Part shown: in pieces, positions 1 to 8,566 of the stretch | Layout of the letters: each line of letters starts with the position of its first letter | How positions within the stretch are numbered: position 1 is the stretch's first letter | NCBI GenBank assembly: GCA_963556065.3 | Contig: CAUVYH020000005.1 | Location: 558,001 to 622,000 of the forward strand | Length of the DNA: 64,000 nucleotides | Direction of reading: 5' to 3' | Source: JBAXTE01 sp963556065 | Lineage (GTDB): Bacteria; Bacteroidota; Bacteroidia; Bacteroidales; WCHB1-69 | Made by a program: the position numbers and the translations under genes | Notes under the pieces: generated by a model | The model's database searches: none | Told to the model about the DNA's origin: nothing | Seen by the model: the letters and a program-made list of their open reading frames with translations, nothing else

Positions 1-2
1 CG

Positions 3-581
3 ATGTCGATGCTGTCGATTATTCAGCACGAGTGTACGTACGACTGTTTTGCACCTGATATTATTCAGCATCATGTGATAAACCATTTAACGGGAGAAGA
101 AGAAAATGAAATTCGTAACGTACTTGTAGAATCGGCCAGAATAGCAAGAGGAAACATTAGGTCGTTAGATAAATTTGATGCCAACGAATTCGATGCGGTA
201 ATATTTCCCGGAGGATCAGGAGTAACAAAGAGTTTCAGCAACTATGAATACAAAAAAGATCAATGTGAGGTAAATCCTCAAATTTGCAAAGTAATTTTAG
301 ACATGCATCGTTTGGGTAAACCAATCGGAGCTATGTGCATGGCACCGGTGATTATCGCAAAAGTGTTGTCAAACGTTACGCTTACTATTGGTAATGATGA
401 GGAAACAGCCACGGATATCACCAATATGGGGGCTACACATGTGAACACTTCCTATGGTGAAGTGATTGCCGATAAAAAGAACAAAGTTTTTACGACTCCT
501 TGCTATATGCTCGATTCAAACATCCTTGATGTTTACGATGGAACTTTCAACCTCATTAAATCAATTCTGGAAAACATATAA
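3..581 (+). CDS. elbB: ElbB-like glyoxalase (DJ-1/PfpI family), 5' truncated
   Basis: The visible 192 residues match the ElbB branch of the DJ-1/ThiJ/PfpI superfamily, proteins reported to have glyoxalase activity and historically linked to isoprenoid biosynthesis. Diagnostic stretches are CFAPD followed by HHVINHLTGEE, then RNVLVESARIARG, FPGGSG and the nucleophile-elbow region GAMCMAP, whose cysteine is the likely catalytic residue. Family members are about 215-220 residues and start with a strand reading like VLSGCG-YDG; that part is absent, so the gene begins before the window and the first ATG in the window is probably internal. The stop is at 579-581. No operon partner is visible; the next gene faces it from the other strand. 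Confidence 0.85.
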   Translation: MSMLSIIQHECTYDCFAPDIIQHHVINHLTGEEENEIRNVLVESARIARGNIRSLDKFDANEFDAVIFPGGSGVTKSFSNYEYKKDQCEVNPQICKVILDMHRLGKPIGAMCMAPVIIAKVLSNVTLTIGNDEETATDITNMGATHVNTSYGEVIADKKNKVFTTPCYMLDSNILDVYDGTFNLIKSILENI

Positions 582-596
582 GGTAAAAGGTACAAG

Positions 597-712
597 TCCC
601 GAAAAATATAAAATCCCAGATTTTATTAATTTTTCGTGGATCCTCGAAAAACAACGATCCGCCATGCTTCGACTTCGCTCAGCATAAGGCTGGCGGATAC
701 TGTTTTTCGGGA
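597..712. repeat. Dispersed double-hairpin element, copy 1
   Basis: It starts TCCCGAAAAAT, folds into an A/T-rich hairpin ending AATTTTTCG, has the linker TGGATCC, then opens TCGAAAAAC and closes TTTTTCGGGA. The second hairpin holds a variable stem (GATCCGCC...GGCGGAT) interrupted by CTTCGACTTCGCTCAG. The same frame of conserved ends with variable stems recurs at 796-881 and 18880-18970, and in broken form near 7090-7265. Confidence 0.6.
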
Positions 713-795
713 GTGAAAGGTTCGCGAAGCGAGTCTAAAGAACTCCGATGACTGAGCGGAGCCGAAGTCGAAGGAGGAAAGGAGAAAGGTACTCG

Positions 796-881
796 TCCCG
801 AATTTTAAAAAATCTATGATTTTTGTAAAAATTCGTGAATCCACGAAAAACGAAAAAATCGGAGATTCCTGTTTTTCGGGA
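796..881. repeat. Dispersed double-hairpin element, copy 2
   Basis: Same layout as the copy at 597-712: TCCCGAATTTT opens the first hairpin, closed by AAAATTCG; the linker is TGAATCC; then ACGAAAAAC opens the second, closed by TTTTTCGGGA. The variable inner stem of hairpin two is AATC(G)GAGATT. It lies 84 bases from copy 1 in the same orientation. Confidence 0.55.
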
Positions 882-952
882 AGACGAGTCGGAAGAGTGG
901 TGGAGCTAAAAGTTAGCAATGCATGGCAAAAGAGTGAAGAGTTGTGTGTAGG

Positions 953-1681
953 TTAACGACCCATGGACAAAAACTTTTCCGCCTCTTTTAATTGTTCCAG
1001 TTTTCCCACGTCAAACCATGCAGAATCTTTGTCAATCACTCCTTTTATCGGCTCATGTTTAGCTATGTCCAGATAAAAAGGCATAATCGGGAATGGCGTA
1101 TTTTCGGTTTTAATATATTTTGAAATTTTGGGGTCCACAATGTGAATTCCGCTGAACGCAAACTCTTCGGTAGTTGCTTTAGTACCGTTTACCCAAATTT
1201 CTTCTCCATTTGAGGTGTTCCTCCATCCCGATAAATTCATTTCTCGATCGAAAAGCAAGTAGCGGGAAGTGTTGCGTTTACGAACCATTAAACTAGCCAA
1301 AGGCCTTTGCATAAGATGCTGCTTGTAGAATTTACCTAAATCCACAGAGGTTATGATATCTACATTATAGGCTAGAAACGGCTCTCCATCAGAGAAAAAA
1401 TGCAATGCTTTAGCCAAGCCTCCGCCAGTATCAAGCAGTAAATTCCGCTCGTCGCTGATGGAAATACGAGCATCAAAAGAGTGTTGACTGACAAATTCAA
1501 TAATTTGGGTTCCAAAAGCATGAACATTGATGATGATGTCGGTAAAGCCGTGATGTGTCAATTTCTGAATTGCCAGTTCCAACAGTGTAATGCCGTTGAT
1601 TTCCACCAAAGCCTTGGGTTTGTTGAGGGTTAGCGGCTGTAGTCTAGTGCCCAATCCGGCAGCAAAAATTATTGCTTTCAT
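953..1681 (-). CDS. Sugar-1-phosphate nucleotidyltransferase (MurU-like)
   Basis: A 242-residue NTP-transferase protein that would join a nucleotide to a sugar-1-phosphate in the cytoplasm. The N-terminus carries the nucleotide-binding signature FAAGLGTRLQPLT followed by NKPKALVEI; a metal-binding aspartate is likely in YNVDI near residue 107. Length and motifs fit the MurU/HddC-like single-domain group; MurU makes UDP-MurNAc in cell-wall recycling, but the amidosugar kinase (AmgK) that usually accompanies it is not next to this gene, so the substrate is open. It is transcribed alone, divergently from the receptor gene at 1805. Confidence is high for the family and low for the exact sugar. 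Confidence 0.85.
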   Translation of the reverse strand: MKAIIFAAGLGTRLQPLTLNKPKALVEINGITLLELAIQKLTHHGFTDIIINVHAFGTQIIEFVSQHSFDARISISDERNLLLDTGGGLAKALHFFSDGEPFLAYNVDIITSVDLGKFYKQHLMQRPLASLMVRKRNTSRYLLFDREMNLSGWRNTSNGEEIWVNGTKATTEEFAFSGIHIVDPKISKYIKTENTPFPIMPFYLDIAKHEPIKGVIDKDSAWFDVGKLEQLKEAEKFLSMGR

Positions 1682-1763
1682 CTTTTTTTGATAAAATTAC
1701 TCATTTCGTCGAGAAAAAATGCCGTTTTAACAAGAAAAAAAAGAATTCCGTACAATAAAATTT

Positions 1764-1771
1764 TATATTTG
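1764..1771 (+). promoter_or_regulatory. Bacteroidota -7 box for the receptor gene
   Basis: TATATTTG followed by C matches the Bacteroidota -7 consensus TAnnTTTG. It sits 33 bases before the ATG at 1805. I saw no clear -33 TTTG. Confidence 0.5.
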
Positions 1772-1804
1772 CCCATTATATATCTTTAATTAAAAACAAC
1801 CATT

Positions 1805-4243
1805 ATGTTAAGATTTAAAACGTTCTTTTGTGTAGCTGTAATCCTTGTGCTTAGCTCAACTATCTACGGTCAGAAGTTTTTTTCCATAAAAGGAGCCATT
1901 GTCGATTCCACTAATCAGAAAGAGATTCCGTATGCCAACATTGCCTTGCTAAAGCAATCGGACAGCACTATGATAAAAGGAACAACAGCTGATGATAAAG
2001 GAACGTTCCTCTTCGATAAAATTTCCTCGGATTCTTTACTGATAAGATATTCGAGCATTGGCTTTCAAACAGTATTTCAACGGGTAGTGCTTGTTTCCGG
2101 AAACACCGATTTGGGGAAAGTAATGCTTTCTCCTGCCATATCGGTTTTACAAGGGGTGGAAGTTACGGCTGCCCGCCCCATTTATTCGTTCGATGCTGAT
2201 AAGCGGGTGTATAATGTTTCGGAAGATCCGTCAATGCAGGGCGGAACCGCATCGGATGCACTACAGAATGCACCGGGGGTATGGGTGGATATGGAAGGAA
2301 ATATCACGCTGAGGGGTGTTTCGGGTGTGGAAATCTGGATAAACGGAAAGCCTTCCAAAATCAAAGAAGATGGGCTTAAAAGCTATCTCCAGCAACTTCC
2401 GGCCAATGCACTCGACAAAATTGAAGTAATGACGAATCCGTCAGCAAAATATGGAGCCTCCGGGACAGGAGGAATCATCAATATTATAACCAAAGAGAAA
2501 ATCAAAAAGAACCATTTATTAAGTTTTGGTGTAAACGGAAGTACGCGTCCCGAACTTTCACCTTGGTTGTCGTATGTCTGGTCGAACGAAAAATGGAATA
2601 TTAGTACCTATGTAGGTCACTCGCAAAGTACTTATAAGTGGAACAGCAGTTCGAACGGCATTGTTAAAAATAATCTGGATACTACGTATTCTTATGATAA
2701 CATGAGCGAATCAAATTCCGATTACAGCTGGAATTACGGTTATATCGGGACGGAATATCAGTTTGATCCCAAAAACACCATGTCTGTTTATGTTGGAGCC
2801 GGAATGAACGATGGAAACAGCAATAGTACATCTCTTGTCAATCGCTTTATGTATGGGGAAAATACGAATTACAATATTAATTCGGGAAGTAAAGGAAGTA
2901 ATTATGGTTATAATTTTCATGGGGGAATAAATTACGAGCATAAGTTTAATGATAAAGGTAAAAATCTGTCTATAGATCTTTCTTCCGGTCAATGGCAGGG
3001 CAAAAGCACCTCCGACTATGAAGAACTGTATTTAATTCAGCAGAATAAGAACAAGAAAAGGAAGTCGGAAAATACAAGTAAGAGCTCTTGGAATAGCTTT
3101 AATTTATATTATGAGAATCCGATAAATGATGATAAGTCTATAGAAGCAGGATTAGAGGTTAGTTATAATCCTCAGCGGGAGGATAGCCCTGTGGATACGT
3201 TAAATTTTACATCAGGCGAATGGATCAGATCAAAGTTGCTATATAATAAAAACCATGGCTATGATTTAGGTTCGGAAGGTTATTTTACTTATTCCAATAA
3301 AATATGGGTGTTAAAGTATAAAGTAGGAGCGAGAGCGGAATATCAACAGTTTCAATTCGTTTCCGATGCTTTGAGCAGGGACTTAAACAGGGACTTTTTC
3401 AACTTTTTTCCTTCTTTTTATCTCAGCTATCAAACCAAAAGCATGCACAATTTCAGCTTTAATTATGCGCGAAGAGTTCAATATCCTCAATACCAGCTTG
3501 ATCCGTTTATTGATTATTCAAATGAAGAACGTCTCTATGGAGGCAATACGGAACTAGATGAGGCCTTTACAAACTCTTTTGAACTGGGTTGGTCGAAGTA
3601 TTTTAAGAATGGAAGTGCTTTGAATATCAGTTTATATCACCGGAATACCAATAAATCGATTTCAAGTGTTCTATTTTCGGTCTATGACACCATATTACAA
3701 CGAACGACTTTGTTTAGCACGTATGGAAATTCGGGACATGATATTTTTACAGGAGGAGAGTTCACGATCACCTTGCGCCCGATGAAATCGCTAAATATTA
3801 TGATTACGAACAATGTATATAATAAAATTATTGATGCCGATTTGGGAATGTATAAGGTGTATAAAAATGATTTTTCGTTTGATAATCGAACCACAGTAAT
3901 GTACACCATTAAGCAGCTTTATACACTTCAATTGATGGGATATTACCGATCGGCAAGTCTTAATATTCAAGGTACTTCCGATCCGCTGTACTATATAAAT
4001 GCAACATTAAAAGCAGATTTGTTTAAGAAAAAATTATCGGTTAGACTGGGGGTACAAGATATTTTTAACTGGCAAAAAGAACTAAAAAATACAAACACAC
4101 CTACGATTATCAGTTCGAGTTCCAGTAAATCGACTACTCAGTTTTTTACGGCAGGGATTACTTTTAGATTTGGAAAAATTGAACTCGAAAGCAAATCAAA
4201 AGCGGGAGCCCAACCTCAGAGCGGAGGTGCTCCGGGAATGTAA
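1805..4243 (+). CDS. TonB-dependent-receptor-like outer membrane beta-barrel protein
   Basis: An 812-residue outer-membrane protein. Residues 1-22 are a signal peptide ending near STIYGQ. Residues about 25-110 form a carboxypeptidase-regulatory-like domain (GAIVDSTNQKEIPYANIALL, then GTFLFDKI). A plug-like domain follows, with DALQNAPGVWVD, LRGVSGVEIWINGKP and GASGTGGIINIITK. The rest is barrel strands rich in aromatic and glycine residues, ending with a tail after FRFGKIELE. This resembles the outer membrane beta-barrel family found alongside SusC-type receptors, but no SusD gene is near, so the substrate cannot be named. A short hairpin terminator follows. Confidence 0.85.
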   Translation: MLRFKTFFCVAVILVLSSTIYGQKFFSIKGAIVDSTNQKEIPYANIALLKQSDSTMIKGTTADDKGTFLFDKISSDSLLIRYSSIGFQTVFQRVVLVSGNTDLGKVMLSPAISVLQGVEVTAARPIYSFDADKRVYNVSEDPSMQGGTASDALQNAPGVWVDMEGNITLRGVSGVEIWINGKPSKIKEDGLKSYLQQLPANALDKIEVMTNPSAKYGASGTGGIINIITKEKIKKNHLLSFGVNGSTRPELSPWLSYVWSNEKWNISTYVGHSQSTYKWNSSSNGIVKNNLDTTYSYDNMSESNSDYSWNYGYIGTEYQFDPKNTMSVYVGAGMNDGNSNSTSLVNRFMYGENTNYNINSGSKGSNYGYNFHGGINYEHKFNDKGKNLSIDLSSGQWQGKSTSDYEELYLIQQNKNKKRKSENTSKSSWNSFNLYYENPINDDKSIEAGLEVSYNPQREDSPVDTLNFTSGEWIRSKLLYNKNHGYDLGSEGYFTYSNKIWVLKYKVGARAEYQQFQFVSDALSRDLNRDFFNFFPSFYLSYQTKSMHNFSFNYARRVQYPQYQLDPFIDYSNEERLYGGNTELDEAFTNSFELGWSKYFKNGSALNISLYHRNTNKSISSVLFSVYDTILQRTTLFSTYGNSGHDIFTGGEFTITLRPMKSLNIMITNNVYNKIIDADLGMYKVYKNDFSFDNRTTVMYTIKQLYTLQLMGYYRSASLNIQGTSDPLYYINATLKADLFKKKLSVRLGVQDIFNWQKELKNTNTPTIISSSSSKSTTQFFTAGITFRFGKIELESKSKAGAQPQSGGAPGM

Positions 4244-4250
4244 TTTGCAT

Positions 4251-4285
4251 AAAAAAAGGTGCATGGATTCCACGCACCTTTTTTT
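4251..4285. terminator. Bidirectional rho-independent terminator
   Basis: AAAAAAAGGTGC and GCACCTTTTTTT form a stem around a short loop, with T-tracts on both strands. It lies between the converging receptor gene (stop 4243) and the small lipoprotein gene (stop 4299) and can serve both. Confidence 0.85.
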
Positions 4286-4298
4286 ATGAAGTTAGAAA

Positions 4299-4535
4299 TT
4301 ATTTTTTCTTTTCTTCTTTCTTCACTTCTTTTTTGTCAGCTTTCTTTTCATCTTTTGCAGGAGCAGCTTCTTCTACTTTTTTAGTCGTATCGGTTGCAAC
4401 TTTAGTAGTGTCGGGAGTAGCAGGAGTTTCAACTTTTGTTGAATCTGTAGCTTCAGTTTTAGCTTCTTTGTTTCCACCACATGATGCCAATGTTACTAAG
4501 CCAGCAATTGCAAAAACGAATAATACTTTTTTCAT
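4299..4535 (-). CDS. Small lysine/threonine-rich lipoprotein
   Basis: A 78-residue predicted lipoprotein. The N-terminus MKKVLFVFAIAGLVTLASCGG has a classic signal and lipobox (LASC), so the mature protein starts at the cysteine and is lipid-anchored. The remainder is low-complexity: repeats of TDSTKVET, PDTTKVATDTTKK, then a very charged tail of K, E and D. An upstream in-frame ATG at 4559 would add eight residues (MFNIKKIK) in front of a complete signal peptide, so I prefer the start at 4535. I do not recognise a function; such Ala/Lys/Thr-rich lipoproteins are common in Bacteroidota. The T/K-rich stretch makes an overlapping open frame on the other strand, which I regard as noise. Confidence 0.7.
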   Translation of the reverse strand: MKKVLFVFAIAGLVTLASCGGNKEAKTEATDSTKVETPATPDTTKVATDTTKKVEEAAPAKDEKKADKKEVKKEEKKK

Positions 4536-4581
4536 TTTAATTTTTTTAATGTTAAACAATCTTATTAATAATCCTCAGATG

Positions 4582-4589
4582 CAAAATTA
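4582..4589 (-). promoter_or_regulatory. -7 box for the small lipoprotein gene
   Basis: On the minus strand this reads TAATTTTG followed by C, matching TAnnTTTG. It lies 46 bases before the ATG at 4535, which supports that start region. Confidence 0.45.
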
Positions 4590-4666
4590 AGATTATTTAA
4601 GAAAAAAACAAGTGTTTAAGAAAAAAATATTGTAAACAAGTTGATGTTAATATTTTAAATGGCATT

Positions 4667-4712
4667 AAAAACCGCTACTAAAGCCATTATTATGAATTTA
4701 GTAGCGGTTTTT
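4667..4712 (-). terminator. Rho-independent terminator of ilvE
   Basis: The arms AAAAACCGCTACTAAA and TTTAGTAGCGGTTTTT are perfectly complementary, 16 base pairs around a 14-base loop. It lies 15 bases past the stop of ilvE and has U-runs on both strands. Confidence 0.85.
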
Positions 4713-4726
4713 ATATTATGATTTAA

Positions 4727-5743
4727 TTATTCGAGAATTGTGCACCATCCGAATATGTCGGGTTCCTCACCATACTGAATTGCTTGTAAGCGTTTGAAAA
4801 GCTTAGTACTCCATGGGCCGGCTTCTCCGTTGCCGAAAGTATAAACTTTTCCTGTTTCTCTGTCCTGAATTTCACCGATGGGAGAAATTACAGCAGCAGT
4901 ACCGCAGGCTCCGGCTTCTTCAAAGTTGGCAATTTCGTCAACATGAATATGACGGCGTTCTATTTTTAACCCGAGATCTTGTGCGATATCGCGAAGACTC
5001 ATGTTGGTGATTGAGGGTAAAATTGAGCCGGAATCGGGCGTAATGTAAGTTTTGTCTTTAATCCCGAAGAAATTGGCAGGGCCTGCTTCATCAATATATT
5101 CTTTAGTTTTGGCTTCAAGAAAGATGGTAGCGGAATACCCTTCGTGGTGAGCACGTTCGCCAGCACGGAGACTTGCTGCATAGTTTCCGCCAACTTTATA
5201 GCAACCGGTACCTAGAGGAGCTGCGCGATCGAAATCGCGGGCAATCTGCATCTTTACAGGTTTAAATCCGGCTTTAAAATATGGACCTACAGGGGTGACA
5301 AATACGAGCAATAGATATTCATCTGCAGGACTTACACCTACTTTGGCTCCGGATCCCAGCAAAACAGGACGAATATACAATGATCCACCCGATCCGTAAG
5401 GAGGAATAAAGCGTTCATTTAATTTTATTGCCTGAATTACAGCGTTACGGAAAACTTCCTCGGTGGGTTCTGCCATCAAAACGCCTTGAGCTGAACGAAC
5501 CATTCGTTTCCAGTTTTCTTCCCAACGGAATATTCTGACTTTTTCATCTGCGCCTCTGAATGCCTTAAGTCCTTCAAATGCTTCTTGTCCATAATGTAAA
5601 CAAGTTGCAGCCATGTGCATTTCCACATATTCAGACGAAGAGACTTCTAATTCGCCCCATTTCCCATTTCGATAATAACATCTGATGTTATAGTCGGTTT
5701 TAAGGTAAGAAAACGATAAATTTTTCCAATCAATGTTAGTCAT
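4727..5743 (-). CDS. ilvE: Branched-chain amino acid aminotransferase
   Basis: A 338-residue class IV (fold type IV) PLP aminotransferase that interconverts leucine, isoleucine and valine with their 2-oxo acids, using glutamate/2-oxoglutarate in the cytoplasm. Recognisable parts are LHYGQEAFEGLKAFR near the N-terminus, FIPPYGSGGSLYIRPVL, the catalytic lysine region GCYKVGGNYAAS, EAGPANFFG, and the C-terminal GTAAVISPIGEI. Length and order fit the eukaryote-like type II BCAT group. It stands alone with its own terminator, not with other ilv/leu genes in this window. Confidence 0.93.
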   Translation of the reverse strand: MTNIDWKNLSFSYLKTDYNIRCYYRNGKWGELEVSSSEYVEMHMAATCLHYGQEAFEGLKAFRGADEKVRIFRWEENWKRMVRSAQGVLMAEPTEEVFRNAVIQAIKLNERFIPPYGSGGSLYIRPVLLGSGAKVGVSPADEYLLLVFVTPVGPYFKAGFKPVKMQIARDFDRAAPLGTGCYKVGGNYAASLRAGERAHHEGYSATIFLEAKTKEYIDEAGPANFFGIKDKTYITPDSGSILPSITNMSLRDIAQDLGLKIERRHIHVDEIANFEEAGACGTAAVISPIGEIQDRETGKVYTFGNGEAGPWSTKLFKRLQAIQYGEEPDIFGWCTILE

Positions 5744-5876
5744 GATTCTTATTGTTTTTTATGTTCAATTTTTCTGCTAATATATAAATATTATCGATAT
5801 GTATCCCTTTTTTAATGAGATTTTAACCTGATTAACTTTTTTTATTCAAGGGTAAAGAACACAAGCAAAAAAAGAT

Positions 5877-5884
5877 TACTTTTG
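5877..5884 (+). promoter_or_regulatory. -7 box upstream of the corA-like gene
   Basis: TACTTTTG followed by C matches TAnnTTTG. If used, transcription starts near 5889 and the CorA-like gene has a 5' leader of about 115 bases, long for this window, carrying a mini-ORF and hairpin. Confidence 0.45.
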
Positions 5885-5913
5885 CACTCTGAACAAATAA
5901 AAAATTATCCAAA

Positions 5914-5955
5914 ATGGACGATTATCATTCTTATCAATTAATTATTACGCAATAG
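5914..5955 (+). CDS. Possible 13-codon leader peptide
   Basis: The reading frame encodes MDDYHSYQLIITQ and ends 49 bases before the preferred CorA start. Its first codons resemble those at 5990 (MDDY versus MEDY; ATGGACGATTAT versus ATGGAGGATTAT), so it may be a chance or duplicated start region. Its stop lies at the foot of the hairpin at 5949-5982. No evidence of translation beyond this arrangement. Confidence 0.25.
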   Translation: MDDYHSYQLIITQ

Positions 5956-5982
5956 AGGAAAAGCTATATCGCCTCTATTTGC
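5949..5982 (+). promoter_or_regulatory. Leader hairpin before the corA-like gene
   Basis: GCAATAGAGG and CCTCTATTTGC pair (10 base pairs with one bulge) around AAAAGCTATATCG. No T-tract follows, so it is not a plain terminator. It sits between the mini-ORF stop and the gene start and could influence translation or mRNA stability. Confidence 0.3.
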
Positions 5983-6004
5983 ATCAACAATGGAGGATTA
6001 TAGC

Positions 6005-6931
6005 ATGATTACGTATTTAAAAAACGAGAAAGGACTTGCAGTTACTGAGAAATGGGAATCAAACTGCTGGATTAACGTTCAAAAACCCACACTAAAAGAG
6101 CAACACTATATTATTAATGATCTTCACGTACCCGAAGCGTTTTATAACGATATCGAAGATACTGATGAGCGTCCCCGTATTGAAGTGGAAAACGGTTGGA
6201 CATTATGTGTAATTCGATTGCCGTATCGTAACGAGGACGAGAAACTTCCATTTATTACCGTGCCCATGGGAGTTGTTTTTAAGGGGGATATCTTTGTGAG
6301 TATTTGTTTCTATAAAGTAGAGATGATCTCTGATTTTATCAAATATACCAAACGAAAGAATGTAATAAAGAAGAATGATTTTGATTTCGTACTTCGGCTT
6401 ATGCTTTCGTCTAGTGTTTGGTTTTTAAAATACCTTAAACTGATTAATCAAAACACAAAAGAAGCTGAAAATCAGTTGGAAAAATCGATACGTAACGAAG
6501 ATTTGCAGGCACTACTTCGTCTCGAAAAATGTTTGGTGTATTTCACTACATCACTGAAAGGGAATGACATTCTTTCGCATCGTATCAAAAATCTTAGAGA
6601 GATAAAGGATACCTTGGACAGCGATTTGATTGAGGATGTGGATATAGAACTCCGGCAGGCACTCGAAACCACGAATATTTATAGTGATATTTTGAGTGGA
6701 ATGATGGATGCTTATGCTTCAGTGATTTCTAACAATCTCAACGTGATTATGAAGCAACTCACTTCAATCTCAATTATATTGATGATTCCTACATTGATTG
6801 CCAGTTTCTATGGTATGAATGTACAAAATTCACTCGAAGAGACCCGTTTTGGTTTTTGGATAGTCGCTCTAATTTCGTTTTCTATCTCAGCCGTTGGGGT
6901 ATATATGTTTAAAAAGCGTAAATGGTTTTAG
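6005..6931 (+). CDS. corA: CorA-family magnesium/divalent cation transporter
   Basis: A CorA-type channel that takes up Mg2+ or related divalent ions across the inner membrane. The signature GMN occurs in IASFYGMNVQNS, followed by the second C-terminal membrane helix and a basic tail KKRKW. The long N-terminal region is the cytoplasmic domain, ending in the pore helix SISIILMIPTLIASF. I chose ATG 6005 (308 residues, MITYLKNEKG) because GGAGG lies 8 bases before it; ATG 5990 would add five residues. The loop after GMN reads VQNSLEE, where the usual conserved acidic-rich MPE is modified. A leader with mini-ORF and hairpin precedes it. A zinc or cobalt role is possible. Confidence 0.88.
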   Translation: MITYLKNEKGLAVTEKWESNCWINVQKPTLKEQHYIINDLHVPEAFYNDIEDTDERPRIEVENGWTLCVIRLPYRNEDEKLPFITVPMGVVFKGDIFVSICFYKVEMISDFIKYTKRKNVIKKNDFDFVLRLMLSSSVWFLKYLKLINQNTKEAENQLEKSIRNEDLQALLRLEKCLVYFTTSLKGNDILSHRIKNLREIKDTLDSDLIEDVDIELRQALETTNIYSDILSGMMDAYASVISNNLNVIMKQLTSISIILMIPTLIASFYGMNVQNSLEETRFGFWIVALISFSISAVGVYMFKKRKWF

Positions 6932-7344
6932 TCCATATAAAAGATTCAAAATTTTAAATTGAGGTAGCTTGTTTGGAGTGAAATCGGATAGGATTAGCTT
7001 TGCCGAGTTCCCTCCGGTCGATTAACAGGATTTGATGATTAAGGAGCCAATGTGCTGATGCGATAATGTGCTGATTTGCTAATTGTGCATCCCGAATTTA
7101 AAAAAAATCATAGATTTTTTTTAAATTCGAGGAAGCGAGTCTAAAGGAAAATCAATTGAAGATTAAAATAGCCAATAGGATGACAATTTATGAAGAGACT
7201 AAATTTTCAACACTTCACCTTTTAGGCGATGCAGTGAGCCTGTCGAGATTTTTTATTTTTCGGGAAAGATGAGATAATTTGAAGACTTGAAAATTGCTCA
7301 ACTTTTTGTGAGTTTGATTAAAAAAATAAAATCCAGGCTGCTTC
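6932..7344. repeat. Gene-free spacer with a broken double-hairpin repeat
   Basis: No gene seen in these 413 bases between converging genes. CCCGAATTT and AAATTCG at 7091-7129 close a hairpin whose arms are A- and T-runs, like the first hairpin of the dispersed element. The matching end TTTTTCGGGA occurs at 7256-7265. The material between them includes AAGCGAGTCTAAAG, also found near 726, so this looks like an interrupted or decayed copy. Confidence 0.5.
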
Positions 7345-8519
7345 TTAATTTTTCGAACCGATCAATGCCAATGCTTTCCCCAAATCTTCAATAAGATCAT
7401 AGGGATTTTCCAAGCCAACATATAATCGAACCAGATTTATCGGCAATTTTCCGGTATATTTTCCACTGGATGTGTAGTTCGAAGCACATGCTGGAAACAC
7501 TAGCGATTCATATCCACCCCACGACACCGCAATATTGAATAATTTTAATGCATTGCAAAAGGTTTCGATTTTTTGAATATTTGTAGTCTTCAATATTATA
7601 GAGAACAGCCCTCCCATGGCTTTCATCTGCTTTTTTACCAGCGAAAGTTGAGGATTGGAGGGCGAAAACGGATAGATTACTTGGGCTACCGCCGGATGTT
7701 GTTCCAAATATTTTATTACTTTTTCAACCGAGGACGTGATGCGTTCCATCCGGATTTCGAGTGTCCGGAGACCACGTGTAAAGAGCCATGCATCGTTAGG
7801 AGAGATGATAGTACCCAAGGTCAGAAACTCATGGGCAAAAATTCGGGCAATTCGTTCCGATGATCCGCATATAACGCCGGCGACCACATCGGAATGCCCC
7901 GAAAGGTATTTTGTGGCGGTATGCACCACGATATCGATTCCCAGCGCCAACGGTTGCTGATAAAGCGGGGTGCAATAGGTGTTTTCAACAATCGTGGTGA
8001 TATGATGTGCTTTTGCCAGCTTGCTTATCGCTTCCATATCCTGAACTTCGAACAGCATGGTGTTGGGCGATTCCAGAAATATCAGCACTGTATTGGATTG
8101 AATGGCATTTTCAAGTTACGAATATCCTTGCCATCGACAAATGTAGTGGTTACCCCGTATTGTGGCAGGAATTTTTTAAAGAGATGATCGGTCCAGCTAT
8201 AGACATGATCGACACAAATGACATGGTCGCCGGCTTTAACGGCCGATAACACGGCCACACTGATGGCTGAAACGCCGCTTCCAAGCACCAGCGCATCTTC
8301 GGCACCTTCGAGGGCGGCCAGTTTCTTGCGCAGAATTTCTACGGTAGGATTGTTGCCCCGGGTATAGGCGTGTTCGTGAAATTCGTTTTGCAAAGCATAT
8401 CGCATGGCTTCAATGTCCTTGAACTTAAAGTTGCTGGTTTGCACGATGGGAGGGGTCATGGCACCAAAGTATAGCTCACGGTCTTCCCCCAGTTGGTTGA
8501 TGATTTCTGAAGTGTTCAT
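7345..8519 (-). pseudogene. Trans-sulfuration PLP enzyme (cystathionine lyase/synthase type), frameshifted
   Basis: Read across one frameshift this is a 391-residue Cys/Met-metabolism PLP enzyme (cystathionine beta-lyase, gamma-lyase or gamma-synthase group). The N-terminal part (8519 to about 8100) has SNFKFKDIEAM, AYTRGNNPTVEILRKKLAALEGAEDAL in pieces, and GSGVSAIS. The C-terminal part (from about 8100 to 7345) has VENTYCTPLYQQPL, the PLP lysine in TATKYLSGHSDV, and SWGGYESLVFPA. The frame changes near 8106-8112, where one added base would restore NLENAIQSNTVLIFLE. No other lesion is seen. It ends the six-gene minus-strand run from 11846. Exact reaction cannot be settled by eye. Confidence 0.85.
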
Positions 8520-8566
8520 GTTGTGTGATTTACAGTTGTGCGAAGATTGTATCTTCGCACTTGTAT

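Larger units (their letters stand above)
582..952. repeat. Gene-free spacer with double-hairpin repeats
   Basis: No credible gene. The 371-base gap between converging genes contains two copies of a double-hairpin repeat (listed separately). It also has an inverted pair built on CTTCGACTTCGCTCAG (about 667-682) and its near reverse complement (about 750-772). A 14-base string, AAGCGAGTCTAAAG near 726-739, recurs near 7133-7146. I saw no rho-independent terminator with a clean T-tract other than the repeats themselves. Confidence 0.6.

Noticed and set aside
4333..4590. Plus-strand open frame antisense to the small lipoprotein gene
   Set aside because: It arises because the lipoprotein is Lys/Thr/Ala-rich; the minus frame has a clean signal peptide, lipobox, promoter box and terminator.
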